Below are positions 17,765 to 25,939 of a DNA stretch of 64,000 bases, in pieces. Positions within the stretch are counted from its first letter, which is position 1, and each line of letters begins with the position of its first letter. The notes beneath the pieces are model-generated. The model had not been told where the DNA came from. It worked only from the letters and a program-made list of their open reading frames with translations, and did not search any database. The stretch spans positions 3,055,501 through 3,119,500 of the forward strand of contig LT629764.1 of the NCBI GenBank assembly GCA_900105225.1, read 5' to 3'. The position numbers and the translations under genes are program-made. The stretch is from Paenibacillaceae bacterium GAS479. GTDB lineage: Bacteria > Bacillota > Bacilli > Paenibacillales > Paenibacillaceae.

Positions 17765-18370
17765 TCGAACTTACTTGCTTGGGCCGAAAGCGGCCCCGCC
17801 GAGCAAAGCAAGTAGTCGAACTTACTTGCTTGGGCCGAATGCGGCCCCACCGAGCAAAACAAGTAGTCGAACTTACTTGCTTGGGCCGAAAGCGGCCCCG
17901 CCGAGCAAAGCAAGTAGTCGAACTTACTTGCTTGGGCCGAAAGCGGCCCCGCCGAGCAAAGGAAGTAGTCAAAGCTACTTGCTTGGGCCGAAAGCGGCCC
18001 CGCCGAGCAAAGCAAGTAGCCGAAGCTACTTGAGAGCGCCGAATGCGGCCCCGCCGAGCAAAGCAAGTAGCCGAAGCTACTTGAGAGCGCCGAATGCGGC
18101 CCCACCGAGCAAAACAAGTAGTCGAACTTACTTGCTTGGGCCGAATGCGGCCCCGCCGAGCAAAGCAAGTAGCCGAAGCTACTTGAGAGCGCCGAATGCG
18201 GCCCCGCCGAGCAAAACAAGTAGTCGAACTTACTTGCTTGGGCCGAAAGCGGCCCCGCCGAGCAAAGGAAGTAGTCAAAGCTACTTGCTTGGGCCGAATG
18301 CGGCCCCGCCGAGCAAAGCAAGTAGCCGAAGCTACTTGAGAGCGCCGAATGCGGCCTCGACGCTAGTCGA
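17759..18370. repeat. 51-bp tandem palindromic repeat array 1 (12 copies)
   Basis: Copies start at 17759 and then every 51 bases to 18320 without a single indel; a broken 13th follows. Each unit has hairpin 1 (AAGTAGT-CGAA-xxTACTT region) and hairpin 2 (GGGCCG-AAAG-CGGCCC). Variants in hairpin 1 include GTAGC-CGAA-GCTAC and GTAGT-CAAA-GCTAC. Because 51 is a multiple of three, several frames stay open, but none has a start with a ribosome site, so I do not call a gene. The array forms the 3' flank of the CLC gene and ends about 50 bp before the prsA terminator. Confidence 0.97.
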
Positions 18371-18415
18371 AGTGCGGACGATAAAGCTCGCCGTTCAAGT
18401 TCATATTGTTCAGAA

Positions 18416-18446
18416 CAAAAAGACCGGAAGCATGGGCTTCCGGTCT
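18416..18446 (-). terminator. Terminator of the prsA-like gene
   Basis: Read leftward, AGACCGGAAGC pairs perfectly with GCTTCCGGTCT (11 bp, 4-nt loop) and is followed by TTTTTG. Confidence 0.88.
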
Positions 18447-18487
18447 CCTTGTTCTATGCACTTACCCGCTTCCAAGAGGGAAGCTGT

Positions 18488-19768
18488 TTATGGGGTGTTA
18501 GTTGCTGTGTTTTCCGCAGGCGTGTTCTCTTTGGCTGCATTTTCTGCGCCGCCTTTGGTATCTTGAGTTGGATCGAGCTTGTTGGAAATAGATGCCTTGG
18601 TGCGCAGATCTGTAACGAGCGTCTGCGAGAGCGTGCCAAGTTGCTCGTTCTCAAGCGTAGTCTTGATCTCTGCTTTTTTCTCCTCCAAAGTTGGAGTCCC
18701 TGCTGCTTTGCGGTCAACGAGCTTGATGATATGGAAGCCGTATTCCGACTTGATAGGAGCGCTGACCTTGCCAATCTCCATTTTGAAGACTGCTTCATCG
18801 AACTCCGGTACCATCTGACCTTTGCCGAAGTAACCGAGATCGCCGCCTTTTACAGCGCTGCCTGTGTCCTTAGACTTTTCCTTCGCGATTGCAGCGAAGT
18901 CGCCACCGTTATTGAGCTCTTTTACAATAGCATCAGCTTCTTCCTTCGTATCCACGAGGATATGGGACGCTTTAACTTGCTCCGGCGTGGCGAAGCTTTC
19001 TTTGTTTGCGTCGTAATATTTCTTAACGTCCTCGTCCGTAACTTTCAACTTATCAGCGAGCATCTTGCGCATTTGCACTTGCATGAGCATCTGTTTCTTC
19101 AGATCTTCCAGCGTCATGCCGGATTGAGCAAGCGCAGCGTCGAACTCAGCATCGGAAGGGAAGTTTTTCTTCACGTCGGCGAGTTCTTTGTCTTCTTCCT
19201 CTTTGGTCACGGTAATGCCTTTGTTGTCGGCTTCTTGAGCGACCAGCTTCATTGTGATGAGAGTGTCGAGAGCGGACTTGCCATATGTCGGAGCAATCAT
19301 TTCATACAGTTCGTTCTGAGTGATTTTCTCGCCGTTAACAGTGGCAACAGTCTCGCCGCCCTTGCTTGAGAAAATGCTTACGAGAGCTACGATCAGCGCC
19401 ACGGCCAGAACGAGCGAGGCTACCATCCAGCCGATCGTTGCACTGGAGCGCTTAGGACCATTGTTGTTACCGCTATTGTCATCCTCAAAAACATCGGATG
19501 AATCGTCAACGGGTACGACTGGAGTCAGCGGCAATGTGCCAGCGGCACGCTCAGGGTCTGCCGTAAATACCTCGGCGTCATGCTCGGCCTGATGCTGTGC
19601 TTCCTCAGAACGGCGTTCCTCCTGCAGCTCCTCGGCTTGCATAGTTTCCTCACTGCGCTCGCTGCCGCTTGTTCCGGCGAAATCTGCGCCTTCACGAGTA
19701 GCCGTATCCTCCGGAGTGAGATGATTATCTTTGTTCGGGTCTAGCGGATTCTTTTCCTTATCTGCCAT
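18488..19768 (-). CDS. PrsA/SurA-like membrane-anchored peptidyl-prolyl isomerase
   Basis: The 426-residue protein starts with an acidic, Glu/Gln-rich cytoplasmic region (1-105), then one transmembrane helix at about 112-133 and an extracellular SurA_N-type chaperone region (about 140-265). A PpiC rotamase domain (about 270-365) contains VKASHILVDTKEEAD, GGDLGYFGKGQMVPEFDEAVF and YGFHIIKLVD. The role is folding of secreted proteins at the outer membrane face. Classical PrsA is a lipoprotein; no lipobox is present here, so anchoring is by the helix. The end is a low-complexity Asn/Thr/Glu tail. Confidence 0.93.
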   Translation of the reverse strand: MADKEKNPLDPNKDNHLTPEDTATREGADFAGTSGSERSEETMQAEELQEERRSEEAQHQAEHDAEVFTADPERAAGTLPLTPVVPVDDSSDVFEDDNSGNNNGPKRSSATIGWMVASLVLAVALIVALVSIFSSKGGETVATVNGEKITQNELYEMIAPTYGKSALDTLITMKLVAQEADNKGITVTKEEEDKELADVKKNFPSDAEFDAALAQSGMTLEDLKKQMLMQVQMRKMLADKLKVTDEDVKKYYDANKESFATPEQVKASHILVDTKEEADAIVKELNNGGDFAAIAKEKSKDTGSAVKGGDLGYFGKGQMVPEFDEAVFKMEIGKVSAPIKSEYGFHIIKLVDRKAAGTPTLEEKKAEIKTTLENEQLGTLSQTLVTDLRTKASISNKLDPTQDTKGGAENAAKENTPAENTATNTP

Positions 19769-19913
19769 GGAACGATTGACTCCCTTCGTGTGTGAACGGG
19801 AACTTGTCCCGGTGGTTTTCTCCCCGAATCATATCAAATCCGTCTCGGGGTTACCTTAATGGAACATGAAATCTGCAAAAAACTGGTGCATACCGTCGTT
19901 TTGAGCGCTAACG

Positions 19914-20759
19914 CTACAGCTTCTGCTGCAGGAATTTGATCGTTGTGTCCAGCGCAGTCTCGAGTGAATCAGTTGTCCCAGAGAACGGATGAACCGTTCC
20001 GAACGTATGGCCTGTTCCCTCAAGCAGTAACGACTGCTGCTCGGGAGCGGCTTCTTTCAACGTCTGGAACGCTTCTAACAGCTTAGGGCTGTCCTGGTCT
20101 CCCTGGATAAGCAGCACTGGGATGCTTAGCGAAGCTAGGCGTGCGGGTATGTCAAAACGCTCCGCATTCGCGTCGATATCTTCGAAAAATTCCTTGCGGA
20201 TCGGCATTTGCTGGCCTGTCCGAGCATTTGGCACATAGGCGACTCCGTCGCGTCGAGCCTGATCTTCAAAGCCAGCTTCGAACAGGTTTGCCCGAGCAAT
20301 CCCGTTCCAGGATACGACGGCGCGGATAAGTGGATGCTCGGCCGCGAACATAAGGGCGTTGCCGCCGCCGCGGCTGTGGCCGCAGATGGCCAGCTGTTTG
20401 GCGTCTGTTTTGTCATGATGAGGCAGCTCTCTGCGGATCAGTGCGGCTACGACGAGCTCCAGGTCTGCCTGCTCCCGGGAGTATGTATTGAGTCCGAATT
20501 TGTTTAGCTCGTCGAACTCTTGCCCGTCACTTACCCCATTTCGTGAAAAGTTAAAGGTTACGACGTAGAAACCGGCTTGGGCGAGCCGTTCAGCGGCGTA
20601 AGGGTAGAAGCCCCAGTCCTTGAATCCTTTGAAGCCGTGCGCGATCAGCACAGCCGGCTTACGGGCGCTGCTGTCCGTAATGCGGACTTCGCCCCGGATG
20701 ATTCCCCCATCGCTCAGCCTGAGCTCAAAGGGTGATGTCCGAACCGCCTGTTCTTGCAT
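19914..20759 (-). CDS. Alpha/beta hydrolase (S9/dienelactone-type)
   Basis: The ATG at 20759 has AAAGGAG about 10 nt upstream and gives 281 residues; an in-frame start at 20795 is less well placed. Motifs are the oxyanion region PAVLIAHGFKGFKDWGF, the nucleophile elbow GHSRGGGN, a possible acid in LLIQGDQDSPKL and the catalytic His in EGTGHTFG. This is a cytoplasmic serine hydrolase of the BAAT/DLH type; substrate unknown. Confidence 0.9.
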   Translation of the reverse strand: MQEQAVRTSPFELRLSDGGIIRGEVRITDSSARKPAVLIAHGFKGFKDWGFYPYAAERLAQAGFYVVTFNFSRNGVSDGQEFDELNKFGLNTYSREQADLELVVAALIRRELPHHDKTDAKQLAICGHSRGGGNALMFAAEHPLIRAVVSWNGIARANLFEAGFEDQARRDGVAYVPNARTGQQMPIRKEFFEDIDANAERFDIPARLASLSIPVLLIQGDQDSPKLLEAFQTLKEAAPEQQSLLLEGTGHTFGTVHPFSGTTDSLETALDTTIKFLQQKL

Positions 20760-21066
20760 GGAACTCGTGCTCCTTTCCTTCATTAGCTTTTCCAAATCTA
20801 AGCATAAACTTCCCTGCCCGGTAGTTCAATCCTGAGTTGGACTGGAATCATCAAAATCCGAGCCTGACGACATTTGTTGAAGAGCAGGTTCGCATGCTCC
20901 GCATGGGTCTGGTAGGATGAGGGTAAAGCGGAAGTGAAACATTCTTCGCGAAATCTCGTCTATGTGGTATAACCATTATCGGTATATAAAACTCATTCGA
21001 TTGATTCTTGGGAGTCCAATATAGCATTCGGACTTTATTATTCATTAATAAGGAGCTTTTGCCATC

Positions 21067-21996
21067 ATGAGAAAAAGATCTATAACAGCTCTGCTGCTTG
21101 CTGTAATGCTGACCTCGGCTGCCTGTTCGGTTGGAGGAGGCAATGAACCCTCGCCATCAACTGGGACGGCCACGCCAAGTCCGAGCACGGAGCCTACGGA
21201 GACTCCTAGCGACGCTGGGCAGACCGCCGAAAATAGCGCTACAACTCCGCCCGATGATAAAGGCCCCTCACCAAGCCCGACTACATCGCCGAAGCCGGAT
21301 TCCGGCAACAAGGAGAGCTCAAGCGGAAAAGGCAGTAGCTCAGCTGGCGAGTCTGCTGTGCAGGTAGCAGATAATGCCGATTCGGCTGTACAGGTAACAG
21401 CTAACGCCGAGGCGGCAACGGCGCTTGTAAATAAGCAGTTCCGCTTGCCTAAAGGTTATGTGCCGGACGATCTCGTTTATCCGAATATCCCGTTCATCTT
21501 CTCGGAGAAGGTCGATAAGCGCAAGCTGCGTAAGGATGCCGCCGAAGCGCTGGAGAAGCTGGTTGCTGGGGCTAAGAAGGATGACATCAAGCTTGCTGGA
21601 GTTTCGGGTTATCGTTCCGAAGCCCGGCAAAAGACGCTGTTCACGAATTATGTCAAAAAAGACGGCATTGAGGCTGCAAGCAAATACAGCGCTCGCCCGG
21701 GACATAGCGAGCATCAGACTGGTTTATCGATGGACGTGTCTGGCGTCGATGGCAAATGCGCAGCTGAGAGCTGCTTCGGCGACACGCCGGAGGCGGATTG
21801 GCTCGCAAAAAACGCGGCTGACTACGGTTTTATTATCCGCTACCCAGAGGGCAAACAGGATATTACCGGTTACAAGTATGAGCCCTGGCATATTCGTTAC
21901 GTAGGCGTTGAGCTGGCTCGCAAGCTGGAAGCTAGCGGCGATACGCTGGAAGAACATTATGGAGCTGCTGTGCCGGTATCCGGCAGCAAGAATTAA
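21067..21996 (+). CDS. Lipoprotein D-alanyl-D-alanine carboxypeptidase (M15B, VanY-like)
   Basis: The 309-residue precursor has a lipoprotein signal peptide with lipobox LTSAAC (Cys at about 19). A Pro/Ser/Thr linker (about 20-90) spans the wall. The M15 zinc peptidase domain (about 120-300) carries SGYRSEARQ, GHSEHQTGLSMDVSG and EPWHIRYVG, giving the His, Asp and His zinc ligands plus the catalytic Glu. It trims the terminal D-Ala from peptidoglycan stems. Two near-identical 12-residue linker repeats (AVQVADNADS / AVQVTANAEA) sit before the domain. AAGGAG lies 11 nt before the ATG. Confidence 0.94.
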   Translation: MRKRSITALLLAVMLTSAACSVGGGNEPSPSTGTATPSPSTEPTETPSDAGQTAENSATTPPDDKGPSPSPTTSPKPDSGNKESSSGKGSSSAGESAVQVADNADSAVQVTANAEAATALVNKQFRLPKGYVPDDLVYPNIPFIFSEKVDKRKLRKDAAEALEKLVAGAKKDDIKLAGVSGYRSEARQKTLFTNYVKKDGIEAASKYSARPGHSEHQTGLSMDVSGVDGKCAAESCFGDTPEADWLAKNAADYGFIIRYPEGKQDITGYKYEPWHIRYVGVELARKLEASGDTLEEHYGAAVPVSGSKN

Positions 21997-22024
21997 TCTG
22001 CAGGTACGCAAAGTATATGGAGAA

Positions 22025-22061
22025 AATCCGGACATCCGATGAGGATGCTCCGGATTTTTTT
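22025..22061 (+). terminator. Terminator after the VanY-like gene
   Basis: AATCCGGACATCC pairs with GGATGCTCCGGATT (one bulge) and is followed by six T. Confidence 0.85.
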
Positions 22062-22161
22062 AGTTGGAAATGCTGTCTCTTAGCCGCGCCTTCTTCTAGA
22101 AGCGTCTCTTCGTTAATAAAGTAAGTAGCGGAGGACAAAGTCAGCTAGAGGAGGACTGCGC

Positions 22162-23070
22162 ATGATTGTAGATTGCGCCATAATAGGAGGAGGCCCTGCC
22201 GGACTCAGCGCCGCGCTGGTGCTGGGACGCGCCCGCAGGTCCGTGCTGCTCATAGATGACCATAAACCGCGTAACGCGGTGACGACAGCAGGGCACGGTT
22301 ACCTGACGCGAGACGGCATTGCGCCAAACGAATTCCGGCGCATGGCGCGTGAGGAGGCATCGGGCTATCCTACCGTCCGGCTACGCCAAGGGCGAGTGAT
22401 GACGGTGGAAAGTTTCCCAGGCCGCTTTCGGCTGCGCACGGAAGCCGGCGGCACAGCGGAAGCCCGTACGCTATTGCTGGCAGCCGGGCTCAAGGAGCAG
22501 CTGCCGGAAATTCCCGGTCTCAAGGAGCTGTATGGCAGCTCTTTGTTTAATTGCCCTTACTGCGACGGATGGGAGCTGCGGGACGCTCCACTCGTCACAG
22601 TGTCCACGAGCAACAATCTGTTTCACCAAGCGAAGCTGCTGCTCGGTTGGTCGCGTGATTTGCTTGTATGCACGCATGGCCAGGGTCAATTGAGCGGACA
22701 GCAACAGCAGGCGCTGGAGACTCATGGCGTCAAAATTATGCGATCCCGCATCGCTGCTTTGGAAGGCAGCGATGGGCAGCTCAAAGCCGTCCTGTTCGAG
22801 GACGGCACGCGCATCGCGCGGAGCGGCGGCTTTGTGACGCCAGAGGCGATGCTCGGCACGCCGCTCGGGGCGCAGCTTGGCTGCGCCCATGACGCAGTGG
22901 GCGCGATCATGGTCGACGGATACGGCCGTACGACCGTCCCCGGTGTATACGCGGCCGGCGATACCTCGGGCATGTCGCCGTCGCAGGTGGTCGCGGCTGC
23001 GGCCAGCGGTAATCGGGCCGCCTTCGGCATCGGCGGGGACCTTGCCGAAATCGACTTTGGCGGGATGTAG
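22162..23070 (+). CDS. Thioredoxin-reductase-like NAD(P)/FAD oxidoreductase
   Basis: The 302-residue protein has the N-terminal FAD motif CAIIGGGPAGLSAALVLGRA. A redox CxxC in SLFNCPYCDGWELRD takes the place of the CATCD of thioredoxin reductase. The C-terminal FAD-closing motif is TTVPGVYAAGDTSGM. The NAD(P)-binding half is poorly conserved (VTVSTSNNLFHQAKLL lacks the usual GxGxxA), so it may not use a pyridine nucleotide in the standard way. Such proteins in Paenibacillus and Streptomyces act as stand-alone disulphide reductases or oxidases; partner unknown. An AGAGGAGG site precedes the ATG. Confidence 0.88.
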   Translation: MIVDCAIIGGGPAGLSAALVLGRARRSVLLIDDHKPRNAVTTAGHGYLTRDGIAPNEFRRMAREEASGYPTVRLRQGRVMTVESFPGRFRLRTEAGGTAEARTLLLAAGLKEQLPEIPGLKELYGSSLFNCPYCDGWELRDAPLVTVSTSNNLFHQAKLLLGWSRDLLVCTHGQGQLSGQQQQALETHGVKIMRSRIAALEGSDGQLKAVLFEDGTRIARSGGFVTPEAMLGTPLGAQLGCAHDAVGAIMVDGYGRTTVPGVYAAGDTSGMSPSQVVAAAASGNRAAFGIGGDLAEIDFGGM

Positions 23071-23098
23071 CGGCAGAAGCGGGGCCCCAAACATCAAA

Positions 23099-23142
23099 AG
23101 CTCCGCATGCTCTCCCATGAGGGGGCTTGCGGAGCTTATTTT
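23099..23142 (+). terminator. Terminator after the oxidoreductase
   Basis: AAGCTCCGCA pairs with TGCGGAGCTT (23128-23137), followed by ATTTTGC. It may serve both strands, as the SDR gene converges on it. Confidence 0.7.
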
Positions 23143-23215
23143 GCATGTTACAACAACACCGGCTAGTGCCAAAACGCCCACCAAATCAAACCGTTATGCC
23201 ACATAAAAGCTAAAG

Positions 23216-24088
23216 CTAGCCATTAACCACTTGGCCGCCGTTAATATGCAGGATCTGTCCTGACATGTAGGAGGAGTCGTTGCTGGCCAAATAAACGTAA
23301 GCCGGGGCGAGCTCATGCGGCTGGCCGGCTCGTTTCATAGGGGTGTCGCCGCCGAATTCCGACACTTGCTTCTCGTCGAACGTAGACGGAATCAACGGAG
23401 TCCAGATCGGTCCGGGGGCAATTCCGTTCACGCGAATGCCGCGTTCAACCAGATGATTAGACAGGGCGCGTGTAAAGCTGACGATCGCTCCCTTGGTTGA
23501 GGAATAGTCGATCAGCAGCGGGTGACCTTCATAGGCTGTGATCGATGCTGTGTTAATAATGGAGCTGCCGTTTTTCAGATGCGGAAGCGCGGCTTTTACC
23601 AGATGGAACATGGCGAAAATGTTCGTGCGGAACGTCTTTTCCAACTGTTCGGCGGTAATATCCTCAAACTTCTGCTGCGGATGCTGCTCTGCTGCATTGT
23701 TGATCAGCACATCGAGTCCGCCTAAGCTGTCGACCGTACTCTGCACAGCTTGAGCGGCGAATTTCTCGTCGCCGGCATCGCCAGGGATGAGCAGGCAGGT
23801 GCGGCCTACCGCCTCGACAGCTTGCTTTGTCTGCTCGGCGTCGCTCTGCTCGTTCAGAAAAACAATGGCCACATCAGCGCCTTCCTTAGCAAATGCGATG
23901 GCAACAGCTCTGCCAATGCCGCTATCGCCCCCGGTGATGAGGGCCTTTTTGCCCTGCAGCTTGCCTGAGCCTTTATATTCAGGAGTGTCATATATGGGAA
24001 GCGGAGTCATCTCCGATTCAATTCCGGGCTGATGGTTCTGATGCTACGGCGGGAACGTTTTGACGGTTTGCTTACTAGAACTGGACAT
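23216..24088 (-). pseudogene. SDR family oxidoreductase (YhdF/YhxC-like) interrupted by an in-frame TAG
   Basis: The main part from ATG 24010 downward (264 residues) is a complete-looking short-chain dehydrogenase. It has ALITGGDSGIGRAVAIAFAKEG for the cofactor, NNAAEQ, and catalytic Ser (NTASITAYEG), Tyr and Lys (DYSSTKGAI). Homologues have an extra head of the form PxQHQxxQPGIExEM. That head is present here, starting at ATG 24088 with GGGAGG 6 nt upstream, but codon 15 is TAG (24044-24046) just where the conserved Gln is expected. Internal initiation at 24010 has no good ribosome site. So the gene is a fresh nonsense mutant, a sequencing error, or read-through is needed. Confidence 0.8.
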
Positions 24089-24249
24089 GGAGTACCTCCC
24101 AAGAGTTATAGTTAGAAGTAGATTGTTAGTTCTATATTTGTACCCTATAGGGGCCTTTTCCAACCGAAATAAATCCAGAATGGATGGACAAGCTGGCTGT
24201 GCAGTTGATAAGCCGTCATGAGCGACAGCACCATAAGGAGGAATAAACT

Positions 24250-24816
24250 TTGGCACAATTGATCATTTCGAACAACGAGGTTGGACATGGATTCGCAGCG
24301 GAGCGGATCGAGCCGGGAAAAACGGAGGAAGCGATGGAACTGCTGGTCGAAATCGCCCGCTGGCTGCATAGTCAGGGCTCGACTCAGTGGGGCGGCCTAC
24401 TGACGGGCGATGACAATCATGGCTTGGAGATGGCGGCTGAACGAGGAGAAGCAATCCTTTTCCGCGATGTCGAGGGAGGGCCGGGGCGGAAGCGGGGACA
24501 TGCGGCAGGAATGGTCATCCTCATGCAACAGCCAGGCAGCTGGGACCGAGAGTTATGGGGGGAAGACGGGCATGCGCCGTATGTGTATCTTCACCGACTG
24601 GCCGTGAGCCGTTCCTATTCCGGTACGGGGCTGGGCCGTGCGATGCTGCAATGGGCTCAGGAAGGAGCAGCATTCCCTGGCAAGACTGCGATTCGCCTGG
24701 ACTGCATTGCCAGCAACCCGAAGCTTGGCGAGTTTTACCGCTCCAGTGGTTATGAGTTCAAGGGGACAACCCCGAATGGTTTTTGTCTATTTGAGAAGGC
24801 GCTGCCCCTGGGCTGA
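24250..24816 (+). CDS. GNAT family N-acetyltransferase
   Basis: TTG start at 24250 has AAGGAGG 7-8 nt upstream, giving 188 residues. The acetyl-CoA motif is VYLHRLAVSRSYSGTGLGRAMLQWA, and the C-terminal strand is IRLDCIASNPKLGEFYRSSGYEFKG. Overall it resembles GNATs that modify small molecules. It is a single gene, convergent with the mutarotase. Confidence 0.88.
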   Translation: MAQLIISNNEVGHGFAAERIEPGKTEEAMELLVEIARWLHSQGSTQWGGLLTGDDNHGLEMAAERGEAILFRDVEGGPGRKRGHAAGMVILMQQPGSWDRELWGEDGHAPYVYLHRLAVSRSYSGTGLGRAMLQWAQEGAAFPGKTAIRLDCIASNPKLGEFYRSSGYEFKGTTPNGFCLFEKALPLG

Positions 24817-24823
24817 AAAAGAA

Positions 24824-24888
24824 AACAGGCTATTCTCTTCCTGCAAATCCGTAGCGGATCCCCTCGAAGGTAATAGCCTGTTCTATTT
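24824..24888. terminator. Convergent terminator with large loop
   Basis: AACAGGCTATT (24824-24834) pairs with AATAGCCTGTT (24872-24882); A-rich on the left and T-rich on the right, so it can act on both strands. The stem is 11 bp but the loop is 37 nt. Confidence 0.55.
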
Positions 24889-25774
24889 AGTCTTGAACTC
24901 GCCGTTCATGTGAAGCGCGAATCGACAGCTGCGCTGGGACCATCTCGCCTGCTGGAACGATGACAAGCTCTTCACGGCGATTCAACTCGCCGGCCAGTGC
25001 CATCCACGGTTCAACGCAGACGAATGGCTTGCCCTCAACGCTCCATAACACGATGTATTTAAAAGCTTCGCTATAGGCCAAGGTGACCGTAATTCCGCTG
25101 TCCAGCTGGAAAGAAATTTCCGGCTTGCGAGCATCGAGCAAAGCAGCGGATTCCTTCATGTTATTGAGATCGAGATTACCCTCGAAAGGCTTTTCAGCAT
25201 GGTCATTGTAATCCAGCATCCGTGAAGCGTCGGTGCCGTAGGCGATGTTTTTGCGCGTGGTCGCAAAGTACGGGTGGAAGCCAGGATACATCGGCATATC
25301 CCGGTCCCCAAGATTGCGATATTCCTGATCGATCGTCAGCTGTCCGTCCTTCAGTGTATAGGTGAACAACAGTTCGAACTGGAACGGGAACGCCTCTAGC
25401 GTGCGCTCATTGCTGCGCAGCCGCAAAGTGACGGACGCGGAATCCTTCTCCGCAGTATCGACGATCTCCCAAGCTTCGGTACGTGCGACGCCATGCTGGT
25501 TCATCCGATAGCGGTTGCCTTCCCACTCGTATTCGCCATTTTCCAATGGACCGCTAATTGGGAAAAGGACCGGGTTTCCACCGCGGATATTAGCCGTGGG
25601 ATCGAGGAAGGTACTTTCATCGAGATAAAACAGCTCGTAGCCGTTCAACCGGCATTGAAGCGCAATACCGCCTCGTTCGGGGCATAACAGGACGCTGGAG
25701 CGAGTTGAAGCTTCAACCAGCTCCACCATCCCGTAGGTTTCTTTGAACACTTTTGCTTGATATTGGGAAGACAT
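24887..25774 (-). CDS. Aldose 1-epimerase (galactose mutarotase family)
   Basis: The 295-residue protein has the family pattern: GGIALQCRLNGYELFYLDE, RGGNPVLFPISGPLENG, then MNQHGVART with a catalytic His. A second His lies in YPGFHPYFA, and a Glu in FVCVEPWMA. This places it in the YihR/GalM-like hexose mutarotase superfamily, cytoplasmic, interconverting sugar anomers. CAGGAG precedes the ATG. No sugar operon surrounds it. Confidence 0.9.
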   Translation of the reverse strand: MSSQYQAKVFKETYGMVELVEASTRSSVLLCPERGGIALQCRLNGYELFYLDESTFLDPTANIRGGNPVLFPISGPLENGEYEWEGNRYRMNQHGVARTEAWEIVDTAEKDSASVTLRLRSNERTLEAFPFQFELLFTYTLKDGQLTIDQEYRNLGDRDMPMYPGFHPYFATTRKNIAYGTDASRMLDYNDHAEKPFEGNLDLNNMKESAALLDARKPEISFQLDSGITVTLAYSEAFKYIVLWSVEGKPFVCVEPWMALAGELNRREELVIVPAGEMVPAQLSIRASHERRVQD

Positions 25775-25939
25775 TTTCCATCATCTCCTGGGTTCATCCT
25801 TGACTTGAAAAGTTTTCAGAATGAGGTATGCTAGCTTTAAAGCCTCATTTTTTCCATATTAAAGCAGTGTGCCGGATTTGTATAGGCATCTAGAAGTCCT
25901 GTATGGCCGTACTCCAATAGCCCTGAGTGGGCTTCCGAG

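Noticed and set aside
17759-18370. CRISPR array
   Set aside because: Units are contiguous near-identical 51-mers with no unique spacers, no leader and no cas genes in the window.
17661-18566. 301-codon open frame through 51-bp array 1 (17-residue SSRTYLLGPKAAPPSKA repeats)
   Set aside because: It begins inside the CLC gene in another frame, has no ribosome site, and long frames on the other strand are equally open because the period is a multiple of three.
18449-19369. 306-codon plus-strand frame opposite prsA
   Set aside because: Starts in the terminator region and reads the reverse of a clear PpiC foldase gene.
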